Positions 24,528 through 33,743 of a stretch of 64,000 nt of DNA are shown piece after piece. This stretch comes from JAVBJV01 sp031546815 (GTDB lineage Bacteria > Pseudomonadota > Alphaproteobacteria > Acetobacterales > Acetobacteraceae). The notes under the pieces are model-generated. The model was not told the origin of the DNA, searched no databases, and saw only the letters and a program-made list of their open reading frames with translations. Numbering within the stretch: position 1 is the first letter of the stretch; the number at the start of each line of letters is the position of its first letter. A program made the translations under genes and the position numbers. The DNA lies in contig JAVBJV010000011.1 of NCBI GenBank assembly GCA_031546815.1, positions 31,689 to 95,688 on the forward strand, read 5' to 3'.

Positions 24528-25180
24528 TGCCGGTGCAGAAGAAACGCTTTGCCGTGCTGATCAGCGGGCGCGGCTCGAACATGGCGGCGCTGCTGGAAGC
24601 GGCCAAGGTACCGGGTTTCCCGGCAGAACCGGTGCTGGTGCTGTCCAACATCGTGGGCGCGGCGGGCCTCGACCACGCCGCCGCACAGGGTATCCCCACC
24701 GCCACAATCCCGCATCGCGACTTCGGCCGCGACCGCGAGGCGCACGAACGCGCCATCGTCGCCGCGCTGGACGAAGCGGGGGCCGAGATCGTCTGTCTGG
24801 CCGGGTATATGCGGCTGCTGACACCCTATCTGGTGCGGCATTATGCGGGCCGGATGATCAACATCCACCCGAGCCTGCTGCCCGCCTTCCCCGGCATCGA
24901 CATCCACGCGCGCGCCTTGCAGGCAGGCGTGCGTCTGCATGGCTGCACCGTGCATTTTGTGACCGATGGCATGGACGAAGGCCCGATCATTGCGCAGGCC
25001 GCCGTGCCGGTGCATGCGCACGACACAGAAGACATGCTGGCCGCCCGCGTGCTGACGCAGGAGCACATCCTGTATCCGCAAGCGCTGACCCTGCTGGCAA
25101 CGGGACGCGCCCGGCTGGAGAACGACCGTTGCGTGCTGAACGCCCCATCCCCGGACATGGCGCTGCGTAATCCCGCTTGA
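24527..25180 (+). CDS. purN: Phosphoribosylglycinamide formyltransferase
   Basis: PurN transfers a formyl group from 10-formyltetrahydrofolate to GAR. The 217-residue protein has the GAR-binding loop LISGRGSNMAAL, the catalytic asparagine and histidine in MINIHPSLLPAFPG, and the aspartate in FVTDGMDEGPII. It is translated from an ATG overlapping the purM stop. The folate genes folB and a pteridine-reductase-like SDR lie 12 kb downstream. Confidence 0.97.
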   Translation: MPVQKKRFAVLISGRGSNMAALLEAAKVPGFPAEPVLVLSNIVGAAGLDHAAAQGIPTATIPHRDFGRDREAHERAIVAALDEAGAEIVCLAGYMRLLTPYLVRHYAGRMINIHPSLLPAFPGIDIHARALQAGVRLHGCTVHFVTDGMDEGPIIAQAAVPVHAHDTEDMLAARVLTQEHILYPQALTLLATGRARLENDRCVLNAPSPDMALRNPA

Positions 25181-25235
25181 ACTGGCACGGCATGGCGTTG
25201 CAGGATCGTTGCAACAACGTTCTGGAACAGACACC

Positions 25236-25367
25236 ATGGCCCCGCTCACCGAAGAAGCCTTCACCACCGACCGCCAGCAGATGCTGCACAGCTTCTGGCG
25301 CTTTCTGGAACGCAGCGTCATCGCGGCGGTTGTGTTGTTGATCCTGATGGCCGTGTTTCTGGTGTAG
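25236..25367 (+). CDS. Small single-span membrane protein, aa3-type oxidase subunit IV-like
   Basis: A 43-residue frame: an acidic/polar N-terminal half (AFTTDRQQMLHSFWRF) followed by one hydrophobic helix (AAVVLLILMAVFLV) at the C-terminus. This is the layout of the short alphaproteobacterial aa3-type cytochrome c oxidase subunit IV family (PF07835), a single-helix subunit on the outside of the oxidase core. No oxidase genes are nearby, which is usual for this family. A GGAAC sits ten bases upstream and a terminator follows at once. Identification is by pattern only. Confidence 0.6.
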   Translation: MAPLTEEAFTTDRQQMLHSFWRFLERSVIAAVVLLILMAVFLV

Positions 25368-25372
25368 GCACG

Positions 25373-25396
25373 AAAAAGGGGCCGCGAGGCCCCTTT
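25373..25396. terminator. Bidirectional terminator between the small membrane gene and ndk
   Basis: AAAGGGGCC (25375-25383) pairs with GGCCCCTTT (25388-25396) around a GCGA loop. A five-base A run precedes it, so on the minus strand it ends in TTTTT and serves ndk best, while also ending the plus-strand transcript. Confidence 0.82.
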
Positions 25397-25420
25397 CCGT
25401 ATCCGTTACCCACACACCAA

Positions 25421-25843
25421 TCAGGCGTGGATTTCGCTGCCTGCAAAGAAATATGCGATTTCGATCGCGGCATTCTCGGCGCTGTCCGAACCATGCACGG
25501 AGTTGGCTTCGATGCCTTCGGCGAACTCGGCGCGGATGGTGCCCTTGTCGGCCTTTTTCGGGTCGGTCGCGCCCATGATTTCGCGGTTGCGGGCAATGGC
25601 GTTTTCGCCTTCCAGCACCTGCACAACCACCGGGCCGGACGTCATGAACGTCACCAGATCGTTGAAGAACGGACGTTCCTTGTGCACGCCGTAGAAGGTT
25701 TCGGCCTGCGTGCGGCTCATCTGGATGCGCTTCTGCGCAACGACGCGCAGACCGGCTTCCTCGAACTTCGCGTTGATCTTGCCGGTCAGGTTACGGCGGG
25801 TAGCGTCGGGCTTCAGAATGCTGAACGTACGTTCCAGGGCCAT
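25421..25843 (-). CDS. ndk: Nucleoside diphosphate kinase
   Basis: Ndk equilibrates nucleoside di- and triphosphates by a phospho-histidine mechanism. The 140-residue protein has ERTFSILKPDATRRNL at the N-terminus, the middle TSGPVVVQVLEG, and the active-site histidine in VHGSDSAENAAIEI. Length and all landmarks are normal. AAGGAT lies about nine bases before the start. It is divergent from the ABC-F gene. Confidence 0.97.
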   Translation of the reverse strand: MALERTFSILKPDATRRNLTGKINAKFEEAGLRVVAQKRIQMSRTQAETFYGVHKERPFFNDLVTFMTSGPVVVQVLEGENAIARNREIMGATDPKKADKGTIRAEFAEGIEANSVHGSDSAENAAIEIAYFFAGSEIHA

Positions 25844-25956
25844 GGGGGCGATCCTTATCTAACAGGGAGTTTCAAAGCCGCGATTAACCCCTCTCGCCCC
25901 CCCGGGCAAGCCCCACCCCCTTTCGCCTGCGCCCGCACCTGCGTAGTAACAGCCGC

Positions 25957-27822
25957 ATGAGCCTGTTGATCATCTCGGACCTCACGCTACGCGTGGCGGG
26001 CCGCCCCTTGCTGGAAGACGCCAGCCTGACCATCAATCCCGGCCACAAGGTGGGGCTGGTCGGGCGTAATGGCGCGGGGAAATCCACCCTGTTCCGTGCC
26101 ATTACCGGCGATTTCCACCCCGACGGCGGAGAGATCCGCCTGGCCGCCCGCGCCCGCATGGCCAGCGTCTCGCAGGAGGCCCCCGCCGGCGACGCCACCC
26201 TGCTCGAGACGGTATTGGCCGCCGATACCGAACGCCTGCGCCTGTTGGCCGAGGCCGAACACGCCGCCCCCGAACGTCTGGGCGAGATCCACGACCGGCT
26301 GACCGCGATCAGCGCCGATTCCGCCCCTGCCCGTGCCGCCATCGTGCTCGACGGGCTGGGCTTTAATGCCGAGGCACAGGCACGGCCTGTGGGGTCGTTC
26401 TCGGGCGGGTGGCGGATGCGCGTGGCGCTGGCCGCGGCGCTGTTTCTGGAACCCGATCTGCTGCTGCTCGACGAACCGACCAACCATCTGGACCTTGAAG
26501 CGACGCTGTGGCTCGAGAACTGGCTGCGACGCTTTACCGGTGCGGCGCTGGTGGTCTCGCACGATCGCGGGCTGCTGGACCGGTGCGTGAATTCGATCGC
26601 ACATCTCGATCGCAGCAAGATCACGCTGTATCCGGGCGGTTATGAATCGTTCGAGCGCATCCGCACCGAACGCGCCGAACAGCAGAACAAGGCCGCCGAA
26701 CGCGTCTCCGCTGAACGCCAGCGTATCCAGGCCTTCGTGGATCGCTTCCGCGCCAAGGCGACAAAGGCGCGGCAGGCACAGTCCCGCCTGAAGGCGCTGG
26801 AGCGGCTGCCGGTGATCGATTCGGTGGTCGAGGATTCCACCACCCAGTTCAGCTTCCCCGAACCCGCGCAGCTCGCCCCGCCGATCCTGGCGCTGGAGCG
26901 GGTCAGCATTGGTTACGACGGTCACGCGGTGTTGAACAACCTGTCACTGCGCATCGACATGGACGACCGCATCGCACTGCTGGGCGCGAACGGCAACGGC
27001 AAGTCCACGCTGGCCAAACTGCTGGCCGGACGCATGGAGCCGATGCACGGCGAGATGCGCCGCGGGCAGAAGCTGCGTGTCGGTTACTTCGCCCAGCATC
27101 AGGCCGAGGAACTGGTGCTGAGCGAAACCCCTCTGTACCACATCGCCCGCGCCCTGCCGCGCGCCACGCCCACTGTGTTGCGCGCGCAGATCGCCCGCTT
27201 CGGGCTGGACGCCGACAAGGCCGAGACCAAGATCAGCGCGCTGTCGGGCGGCGAGAAGGCACGGCTGCTGCTGGCATTGGCCACACGCGATGCGCCGCAG
27301 ATGCTGATCCTCGACGAACCGACCAACCATCTGGACATCGATGCGCGTGAAGCATTGGTGAAGGCACTGGCCGAGTTTTCCGGCGCAGTGATCCTCATCA
27401 CCCACGATCCGCATTTCGTGGAACTGGTGGCTGACCGGTTGCTGCTGGTGGCCGATGGCGCGGTTACCAGCTTCGATGGCGACATCGACGATTATCGCAC
27501 CTTCCTGATGGAACGCGCGCGCCCGCAGGCCAAGGCCGCGGACGCCACCAACAACCGCAAGAATGAACGCCGCGAACGCGCCGACCAGCGTGCGGCACAG
27601 GCGCCGCTGCGCAAGATCGTGAAAGACGCGGAAGCTCTGATCGCCAAGCTGGCGGCCGAGAAGTTGCAACTGGAAGCGAAGCTCGCCGATCCGGCGATCT
27701 ACGCCGCCAACCGCGTGGCCGAGGTAACAAAAACCAACGCCCGTCTTGCCGCCATCGCCAAAGAGACCGAAGCTGCCGAAGAGAAATGGCTTGCCGCGCA
27801 CGAAGCGATGGAAGCCGAATAA
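25957..27822 (+). CDS. ABC-F family ATPase
   Basis: A 621-residue soluble protein with two ABC domains in one chain and no membrane segments. Walker A motifs are GRNGAGKSTL and GANGNGKSTL; signatures are SFSGGWRMR and ALSGGEKARLL; each has a LLDEPTNHLD or LILDEPTNHLD Walker B. The linker between the domains (about residues 235-290) is the charged helical arm that reaches the ribosomal P site, and the C-terminus is an Ala/Lys/Glu-rich coiled coil. The pattern fits the YheS/Uup-like housekeeping group that rescues stalled translation rather than an antibiotic-resistance subtype. Confidence 0.93.
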   Translation: MSLLIISDLTLRVAGRPLLEDASLTINPGHKVGLVGRNGAGKSTLFRAITGDFHPDGGEIRLAARARMASVSQEAPAGDATLLETVLAADTERLRLLAEAEHAAPERLGEIHDRLTAISADSAPARAAIVLDGLGFNAEAQARPVGSFSGGWRMRVALAAALFLEPDLLLLDEPTNHLDLEATLWLENWLRRFTGAALVVSHDRGLLDRCVNSIAHLDRSKITLYPGGYESFERIRTERAEQQNKAAERVSAERQRIQAFVDRFRAKATKARQAQSRLKALERLPVIDSVVEDSTTQFSFPEPAQLAPPILALERVSIGYDGHAVLNNLSLRIDMDDRIALLGANGNGKSTLAKLLAGRMEPMHGEMRRGQKLRVGYFAQHQAEELVLSETPLYHIARALPRATPTVLRAQIARFGLDADKAETKISALSGGEKARLLLALATRDAPQMLILDEPTNHLDIDAREALVKALAEFSGAVILITHDPHFVELVADRLLLVADGAVTSFDGDIDDYRTFLMERARPQAKAADATNNRKNERRERADQRAAQAPLRKIVKDAEALIAKLAAEKLQLEAKLADPAIYAANRVAEVTKTNARLAAIAKETEAAEEKWLAAHEAMEAE

Positions 27823-27834
27823 CCGGGGAAGATC

Positions 27835-28800
27835 ATGCTTACACGTCGCCTGCTGCTCGCCGCTTCCGCTGCTACGCCGTTCGCTGCCGTCGCGCAGGAT
27901 GCTTACCCGTCGCGCACGATCCAGTTGATCATCGCCTATCCGCCGGGGGGCTCGACCGATCTGCTCGGGCGGCTGCTGATGGGCAAGCTGGCGGAGACAC
28001 TGCCCGGCAGCAACGGCGCGGTCGACAACCGCGCGGGTGGCGGCGGCATCATCGGCACACTGGCAGCGGCCATGGCGCGCCCCGATGGCTACACACTGAC
28101 GATGGGGCATAACCAGACGCATGCGTCGAACCAGTCGATGGCGATCAACCTGCCCTATCACGTGATCGACAGCTTCACGCCGATCGCCAAGGTTGCCACC
28201 GTGCACCATGCATTGGTGGTGGCCGAGACCTCGCCATTCAGGTCGCTGGAAGACCTGATCGCCAAGGGGCGCACCGAACGCGGCGTGACATACGCATCGT
28301 CGTCGGTTGGTTCGGCCAGTCACGTGATTGCGGAAACCTTCGCGCGGCGTTCGCAAATGAACGCCACCCATGTGCCGTATCGCGGCGCGGCGCCGGCGGC
28401 GACGGACACCATGTCGGGCGTGACGGATTTCTACGTCGCCACATGGCCGTCGGTGGTGGAACTGGTGAAGGCTGGAAAACTGCGCGCACTGGAAATCGGC
28501 GCACCCGCACGCCTGCCCGATGCGCCCGATGTGCCGACTGCGAAGGAAGCAGGTGCCGAGTTCATGGCGGTCGATGCATGGTTCGGCATCTGGGCCCCTG
28601 CCCACACACCGCGTCCGATCGCCGAAAAGCTGAGCACCGCGTTTGTCACCATGCTGGGCGACGCCGCCATCAAGCAGCAGCTGTTACAGATGGGCTTCAA
28701 CGCCGATCCGCTGCCGCTGGACGCCTTCGCCGCCTTCCAGCGCGCTGAAGTGCAACGCTGGAAGGAAATGGCAGACCTGACCGGCATAAGGATGGAATAA
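27835..28800 (+). CDS. Tripartite tricarboxylate-type (Bug) substrate-binding protein, orphan
   Basis: A 321-residue periplasmic protein of the Bug/TctC family. The signal peptide MLTRRLLLAASAATPFAAVAQ has a twin-arginine-like start. Family landmarks are YPSRTIQLIIAYPPGGSTD, VVDNRAGGGGIIGT-like text (VDNRAGGGGIIGTLAAAMA), and THVPYRGAAPA. Such proteins pass carboxylates or related compounds to TctAB, but no TctA or TctB gene lies nearby, which is common because these proteins are numerous and often orphaned. GGGGAAG precedes the start. It follows the ABC-F gene by 12 bases. Confidence 0.92.
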   Translation: MLTRRLLLAASAATPFAAVAQDAYPSRTIQLIIAYPPGGSTDLLGRLLMGKLAETLPGSNGAVDNRAGGGGIIGTLAAAMARPDGYTLTMGHNQTHASNQSMAINLPYHVIDSFTPIAKVATVHHALVVAETSPFRSLEDLIAKGRTERGVTYASSSVGSASHVIAETFARRSQMNATHVPYRGAAPAATDTMSGVTDFYVATWPSVVELVKAGKLRALEIGAPARLPDAPDVPTAKEAGAEFMAVDAWFGIWAPAHTPRPIAEKLSTAFVTMLGDAAIKQQLLQMGFNADPLPLDAFAAFQRAEVQRWKEMADLTGIRME

Positions 28801-28807
28801 ACCCGCC

Positions 28808-29449
28808 CTAGGGGAGCCGGAGCAGCACCGTCAGGTATCCGGCTTCCTGTGCCAGGTCGATCAGTTCGAACAGCGGGATCAGCGCCACGAACACCAGACT
28901 GTCGGCCAGGGTTTTATAAACCAGACGCAGCCGCACCTCGACAGTGGGAACGTCGTGCCATGTGGGCAGGTATGGCCCGAAGCGCGGCACGCGCTTGCAA
29001 TACGCCGTGAACGGTTCGCCAAAGATCTGCACCAACGCGGCCTCTTCGCGCTTGACCACCGGGCGGAAGATCAGCACGGCCGCTACCACAAAGATCACCG
29101 CAACAACCAGACTGCCCGTCTGCGCACCAAGCCCTGCAGCGCCGAAGAACGAAAACATATAGAGCGGATTGCGACTGATCGAGTACGGACCTTCCGTCAC
29201 CAGCTCCTTTGCTTTACGGCCGCCGATATACATCACGCACCACGCACGCCCCAGAATACAGATGGCGATCAGCACGTATCCGAAGACCTCGACGCTTTCG
29301 TGATAGGCCCCATCCATCGGGCCGAATGTGTGGATGAACGGCAGTGCCGCCAACCCCATCGCCACGACGATAACGATGGTAAGCTTGCGCCAGAGTTGTA
29401 ACGACGTCAGGCCAGACTTGATGCTGGCATAATTGGCTGGGATTGCCAT
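28808..29449 (-). CDS. Isoprenylcysteine carboxyl methyltransferase (ICMT)-like membrane methyltransferase
   Basis: A 213-residue membrane protein with about five hydrophobic segments. The ICMT/PEMT core is visible as ELVTEGPYSISRNPLYMFSF, followed by a hydrophobic pair and EEAALVQIFGEPFTAYCKRVPRFGP, the SAM-binding C-terminal part of the family. The acceptor in bacteria is unknown; lipids or small hydrophobic amines are possible. An AGGAAA/TTTCCT inverted repeat overlaps its leader at 29455-29468, and GGATAC/GTATCC lies at 29474-29491. It is convergent with the Bug protein gene. Confidence 0.82.
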   Translation of the reverse strand: MAIPANYASIKSGLTSLQLWRKLTIVIVVAMGLAALPFIHTFGPMDGAYHESVEVFGYVLIAICILGRAWCVMYIGGRKAKELVTEGPYSISRNPLYMFSFFGAAGLGAQTGSLVVAVIFVVAAVLIFRPVVKREEAALVQIFGEPFTAYCKRVPRFGPYLPTWHDVPTVEVRLRLVYKTLADSLVFVALIPLFELIDLAQEAGYLTVLLRLP

Positions 29450-29533
29450 TTTAGAGGAAAACTTTCCTTAACTGGATACAGATGCGTATCCTCGCGAAAA
29501 GCCTACTCCCAATTTCTTCTCCGGGAACAGTCC

Positions 29534-29980
29534 TCAGGCGGCTTTTTCCCAGCCGCGCTCGCCCTGTTTCCAGTAAGCCAGCGTGTGTCCCTCGGCCTTG
29601 GTGGCTTTCCAGCGTTGACGGGCAGCTGCTACCGAAGCCTCGTCATTACCATCGAAGATATCCAGAACCCGCTGAAATCCTGAGAGAGACGCACTGGTGC
29701 AGCCATCCAGCAGCACCAGGAATGTTGCGTTGTTCGGGTTCTCGTCGGTGGTGGTCAGCCAGACGGGTTGCAAATCTGCATGACCGGTATGATGCGACCC
29801 ATGCGGCAACCAGTCGGGCTTGTTGACGGTCCACAACGCGGCATCCAGCGCTTCGACCCGCTCGTCCGACCCGCACAGCACCACCGCCCGCGCCCCATTG
29901 TCGAGCACACGGCCAAGCAACTGCGCCAGCGCATCGGCCAGTCCCGTTCGGGTCAGGTGATAGAAACCGATCTCCGCCAT
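29534..29980 (-). CDS. holC: DNA polymerase III chi subunit
   Basis: HolC is part of the clamp-loader complex and binds SSB. The 148-residue protein starts MAEIGFYHLTR and has the family pattern LLGRVLDNGARAVVLCGSDERVEALDAALWT, FLPHG-like WLPHGSHH, PVWLTT, and a C-terminal YWKQGERGWEKAA. The start overlaps the upstream aminopeptidase stop as TAATG. A pepA-holC order is widespread in Proteobacteria. Confidence 0.92.
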   Translation of the reverse strand: MAEIGFYHLTRTGLADALAQLLGRVLDNGARAVVLCGSDERVEALDAALWTVNKPDWLPHGSHHTGHADLQPVWLTTTDENPNNATFLVLLDGCTSASLSGFQRVLDIFDGNDEASVAAARQRWKATKAEGHTLAYWKQGERGWEKAA

Positions 29981-31395
29981 TATGCCGTGTGCCGTTCCTC
30001 GAAAGACTGCGCCACTAACCGGTCGAGCAAACGCACCCCGAAGCCTGTGGGGCCGTTGCCCAGCACGTCGTCTGCTTCTTCTTTCGCCTCGACGCCCGCG
30101 ATGTCCAGATGCACCCACGGCGTGTCGCCGGCGAATTCGCGCAGGAAGGCGGCAGCATGGCTGGCATCGGGCAGATATTTGCCGCTCAGGCAGTTGCGCA
30201 GATCGGCGATGCTGCTGTCGATATCCTTACGCTGCTGGTCAGAGATCGGCATGCGCCAGCACTGTTCCCCGGTGGCGCGCCCCGCATCGGCAACCTGTTC
30301 GGCGAGAGGCACATTATTGTCGAACAGACCCGCCATGTGGTGACCAAGCGCCACGACGATGCTGCCGGTCAGCGTCGCCATATCGACCATCGCGCGCGCA
30401 CCGCACACCGCGCGAGCGTGATGCAATGCATCGGCCAGTACCAGGCGGCCTTCAGCATCCGTGTCGACCACTTCCACCGTCTTGCCCGACGCTGTGTAGA
30501 GAACATCGCCGGGCCGATAGGCCGCGCCATCCAGCGCGTTCTCGGCCAGCGCCAGCACCGCCACGGCCGATGCGGAGGACTGGCGCAATGCCAGTGTCAG
30601 CAGCGCGCCTGCGCATGCCGCAGCACCCGCCATGTCGGCGCGCATGTCCCACATCCCCTCGGCCGGCTTCACACAGATACCGCCCGTGTCGAACGTGATC
30701 CCCTTGCCCACAAAGGCAACCGGGGCCGCTTTATCCGTGCCGTTCCAGCGCAGCACTGCAAGCGCGGGTGGATGTTCGCTGCCCTGCCCCACGGCCAGCA
30801 GCGCGCCGTAGCCCAGCTTGCGCAATTCGTCAGCATTCAGCACGTCCAGCGTCACGCCGTGCTTTCTCAGCTTGCCCACTTGCCGGATGAACATCTGCGG
30901 CGTCAGTTCGTTCGCGGGCAACGCCACGAGTTCGCGCGCGAAGGTCACGCCCTTCAGCACCGCACGCTCGGCCCGCCAGGCGACGTCGAACGCGTGGATG
31001 TCTTCCGTCAGCACGTCGATCTGCTTCAGCTTCGGGGCAATCTTGTCCTTGCTCGTCCGGTTGGCGGGCATGCGCCATGCACGCAGCACAATTGCACCCA
31101 CCAGTCGCGCAACCTGCGCATCTGTCAGGCCGTGTGCATCCACCGTGATGCGCTTGCACCGCCGCAGGGCCTCGGGCACTGCGGCCCCGGCGCGCACAAC
31201 ATCCGCATCGCTGCCCAGCCCCACCAGCACAACGCGCATGTCGTGCATATACGCATCGCACACCTGGCCGGACTTGCCCGAGAAACACGCGGCTTCAGCC
31301 GCCGCGCGCATCTCGTCCAGGATGGGGGCGCCCTCAGCTACGGGGACGACGAACGCATCCGTCGACCCCACATGCGCAACAGCGCTGACCTTCAC
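29980..31395 (-). CDS. M17 leucyl aminopeptidase, second copy
   Basis: A 471-residue M17 metallopeptidase. The two-metal catalytic set is complete: the lysine and aspartate in FVGKGITFDTGG, the second lysine in ICVKP, the aspartate of RADMAGAA, and DTDAEGRLVLADAL supplying Asp, Glu and Arg. The N-terminal regulatory domain is shorter than in the neighbouring copy. It lies four bases after that copy in the same orientation and is followed by holC with overlapping codons, so it occupies the classical pepA position next to holC. The pair are diverged tandem duplicates. Confidence 0.9.
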   Translation of the reverse strand: MKVSAVAHVGSTDAFVVPVAEGAPILDEMRAAAEAACFSGKSGQVCDAYMHDMRVVLVGLGSDADVVRAGAAVPEALRRCKRITVDAHGLTDAQVARLVGAIVLRAWRMPANRTSKDKIAPKLKQIDVLTEDIHAFDVAWRAERAVLKGVTFARELVALPANELTPQMFIRQVGKLRKHGVTLDVLNADELRKLGYGALLAVGQGSEHPPALAVLRWNGTDKAAPVAFVGKGITFDTGGICVKPAEGMWDMRADMAGAAACAGALLTLALRQSSASAVAVLALAENALDGAAYRPGDVLYTASGKTVEVVDTDAEGRLVLADALHHARAVCGARAMVDMATLTGSIVVALGHHMAGLFDNNVPLAEQVADAGRATGEQCWRMPISDQQRKDIDSSIADLRNCLSGKYLPDASHAAAFLREFAGDTPWVHLDIAGVEAKEEADDVLGNGPTGFGVRLLDRLVAQSFEERHTA

Positions 31396-31399
31396 AGCA

Positions 31400-32866
31400 T
31401 CAGTCCTCGAAATGCGTGGCGACGAACTGGTTCAACAGACGCACACCAAACGCTGTGGCTCCCTTGGGCGTAACCGCCGTATCCTTGCTGGCCCATGCAG
31501 TGCCCGCAATGTCGAGATGCGCCCACGGACGCCCGTTCACAAAGCGCTGCACGAACTGCGCCGCGGTGATGGACCCACCCGGGCGACCGCCGATATTCTT
31601 CATGTCGGCAATGTCGGATTTCAGCATCTTGTCGTACGAATCAGCCAGCGGCATGCGCCACAGTTTTTCGCCCGTGGCATCGCCCGCTGCGGCCAGCTGC
31701 TGTGCCAGCGTGTCGTCGTTACTGAACATGCCGGCGAAGTCGTGACCCAGCGCGATGATGATCGCGCCCGTCAGCGTGGCGAGGTTCACCATGAAGCGCG
31801 GATCGAACTGTTCCTGACAATACCACAGCGCATCGGCCAGTACCAGGCGGCCTTCGGCGTCGGTGTTCAGCACCTCGACCGTCTGCCCCGAATACGACGT
31901 CACGACGTCGCCCGGACGCATGGCAGTGCCCGACGGCATGTTTTCCACCAGCCCCAGAATACCGACTGCGTTCACTTTTGCGTGACGCTGCGCCAGCACC
32001 GCCATCAGACCGGCAACAGTACCCGCGCCCGCCATGTCCCACTTCATGTCTTCCATGCCGCCAGCGGGTTTGATGGAAATGCCACCGGTGTCGAACGTCA
32101 CGCCCTTGCCCACAAAGGCGATCGGCTTCGATTTCTTCTTCGTGGCGCCGTGCCATTCAATCACTACCAGGCGCGGTTCGTTCGCCGAACCCTGCGCAAC
32201 GCCCAGCAGCGCGCCGAAGCCCAGCTTCTTCATTTCCTTCAGGCCGAGCACCTTCACCTTCAGGCCGAGGTCTTTCAGTTCCTCGCACCGCTTGGCGAAT
32301 TCGACCGGGGACAGCACATTGGCCGGTTCGCTGACCAGATCGCGGGTCAGGAACACGCCGTCGGCAATGGCCGCCAGATTGGGCCATGCGGCCTTGGCCT
32401 TCGCGTGGTCGTCATGCGCGATGACCACACGGCCCAGCTTCGGCAGATCCTCGGGCTTTTCGTTGGTGCGGTATTTGTCGAACCGATAGACGCGCAACGC
32501 AGCACCCAGTGCCGCATGCGCTGCCTGCTCAGCCGTTCCACCCGTCGCCAGGGTGAGGATTTCCTGTGTGCTGGACGCCGCAGCCGCTGTGCCGCCGGCC
32601 TCTTCGTAGCCGCGCGTGTTCGTCGCGTCGCGCTTGCCCAGCCCCACGGCCACAATGCGCGCAACCCCGGCGATCGGCGCCAGAATCGTGCAGCTCTGCC
32701 CGGCCTTGCCCTTGAAATTCGCCGCCGCCAGCGCCCGCCCGATCAGCCCGCCCGATGCTTTTTCGGCTTCGGCCCACAGCCCCTCGGGCTTTTCACCTTC
32801 GCCGATCAGCAGTGCGAGAATACCCGTCTTGGGCAGGGCAGATTTGGAAAACGCGACATCGAGCAT
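31400..32866 (-). CDS. pepA: M17 leucyl aminopeptidase
   Basis: A 488-residue cytosolic aminopeptidase that removes N-terminal residues from peptides and in E. coli also binds DNA. The N-terminal domain spans about residues 1-165; the catalytic domain has AFVGKGVTFDTGGISIKP, WDMAGAGTV and NTDAEGRLVLADALWY, containing all metal ligands. GGAG lies eight bases before the start. It is the promoter-proximal member of the tandem M17 pair and diverges from cysQ. Confidence 0.94.
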   Translation of the reverse strand: MLDVAFSKSALPKTGILALLIGEGEKPEGLWAEAEKASGGLIGRALAAANFKGKAGQSCTILAPIAGVARIVAVGLGKRDATNTRGYEEAGGTAAAASSTQEILTLATGGTAEQAAHAALGAALRVYRFDKYRTNEKPEDLPKLGRVVIAHDDHAKAKAAWPNLAAIADGVFLTRDLVSEPANVLSPVEFAKRCEELKDLGLKVKVLGLKEMKKLGFGALLGVAQGSANEPRLVVIEWHGATKKKSKPIAFVGKGVTFDTGGISIKPAGGMEDMKWDMAGAGTVAGLMAVLAQRHAKVNAVGILGLVENMPSGTAMRPGDVVTSYSGQTVEVLNTDAEGRLVLADALWYCQEQFDPRFMVNLATLTGAIIIALGHDFAGMFSNDDTLAQQLAAAGDATGEKLWRMPLADSYDKMLKSDIADMKNIGGRPGGSITAAQFVQRFVNGRPWAHLDIAGTAWASKDTAVTPKGATAFGVRLLNQFVATHFED

Positions 32867-32981
32867 GGAAGGCTCCAGAATTGTTTTTGCTGCACCCCGA
32901 AGGGATAGGAAGGCAACTCTAGCAGTGTCTGTTGCATTGACCAGCTTTGCGGCTGCGTTTTCTGGCGCTATCTGTAATTAT

Positions 32982-33743
32982 ATGAACGACATTTCCCTCC
33001 TTCGTCTTGCGATCGAGCTGACTCAGCAGGCCAGCGCGGCCATTTTGAATATTCGCGCACGCGGTTTCGCCGTGGACCGCAAAAGCGACGAATCCCCGGT
33101 GACCGAGGCCGATCGCGCCGCCGAAATCCTGATCGTGGACGGCCTGCGCCGCGCTGCGCCGCAGATCCCGGTGATCGCCGAGGAAGAAGTCGCCGCCGGG
33201 CTGAAAACCGCCCCGGCCGATATGTACTGGCTGGTCGACCCGCTGGACGGTACGCGCGAATTCGCCGCCGCCCGTGACGACTTCACCGTCAATATCGGGT
33301 TGATCCGCAACGGCCGCCCGGTGCTGGGGGTGGTGGGGCTGCCTGCTTATGGCGAAGTGTTCAGCGGCATCATCGGGCAAGGCGCCTGGAAGCGCGATGC
33401 AACGGGCGAACGCAGCATTCAGGCACGCACCACTCCCGCCGAAGGGCTGACCGTGATGGCATCGCGCCACTACGCCAGCGATCCGCGCATTCAGGAATTC
33501 CTGCTGGGCCGCAAAGTCGCGCAGATCCACAACATCGGGTCAGCCGTGAAGTTCTGCCGGTTGGCGGAAGGTGTGGGCGATCTCTACCCGCGCTTCGGCA
33601 CCACCATGGAATGGGACACCGCCGCCCCGCAGGCCGTGCTGGAAGCCGCTGGCGGCACGCTGCTGTTGTTCGATGGCTCGCCCATGCCCTATGGCAAACC
33701 CGACTGGAAGAACCCGCCCTTCGTGTGCACGGGCAAGTCGTGA
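32982..33743 (+). CDS. cysQ: 3'(2'),5'-bisphosphate nucleotidase (CysQ-type inositol monophosphatase family)
   Basis: CysQ hydrolyses PAP formed during sulfate assimilation. The 253-residue protein has the metal-binding set of the inositol monophosphatase fold: SDESPVTEADRAAE, IAEEE, the WLVDPLDGTREFA motif, and MEWDTAAPQAVLEAAGG near the C-terminus. The start at 32982 begins the conserved helical N-terminus; an open frame continuing upstream overlaps pepA's divergent leader and is not used. Its stop overlaps the next start as GTGA. Confidence 0.9.
   Translation: MNDISLLRLAIELTQQASAAILNIRARGFAVDRKSDESPVTEADRAAEILIVDGLRRAAPQIPVIAEEEVAAGLKTAPADMYWLVDPLDGTREFAAARDDFTVNIGLIRNGRPVLGVVGLPAYGEVFSGIIGQGAWKRDATGERSIQARTTPAEGLTVMASRHYASDPRIQEFLLGRKVAQIHNIGSAVKFCRLAEGVGDLYPRFGTTMEWDTAAPQAVLEAAGGTLLLFDGSPMPYGKPDWKNPPFVCTGKS

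Noticed and set aside
29450..29533. GGATAC/GTATCC inverted repeat as a holC terminator
   Set aside because: A six-base stem without a T tract; it may be a binding site but the evidence is too thin for a separate call.
30109..32908. Plus-strand frames opposite the two aminopeptidase genes
   Set aside because: They are antisense to intact M17 enzymes and contain no domain.
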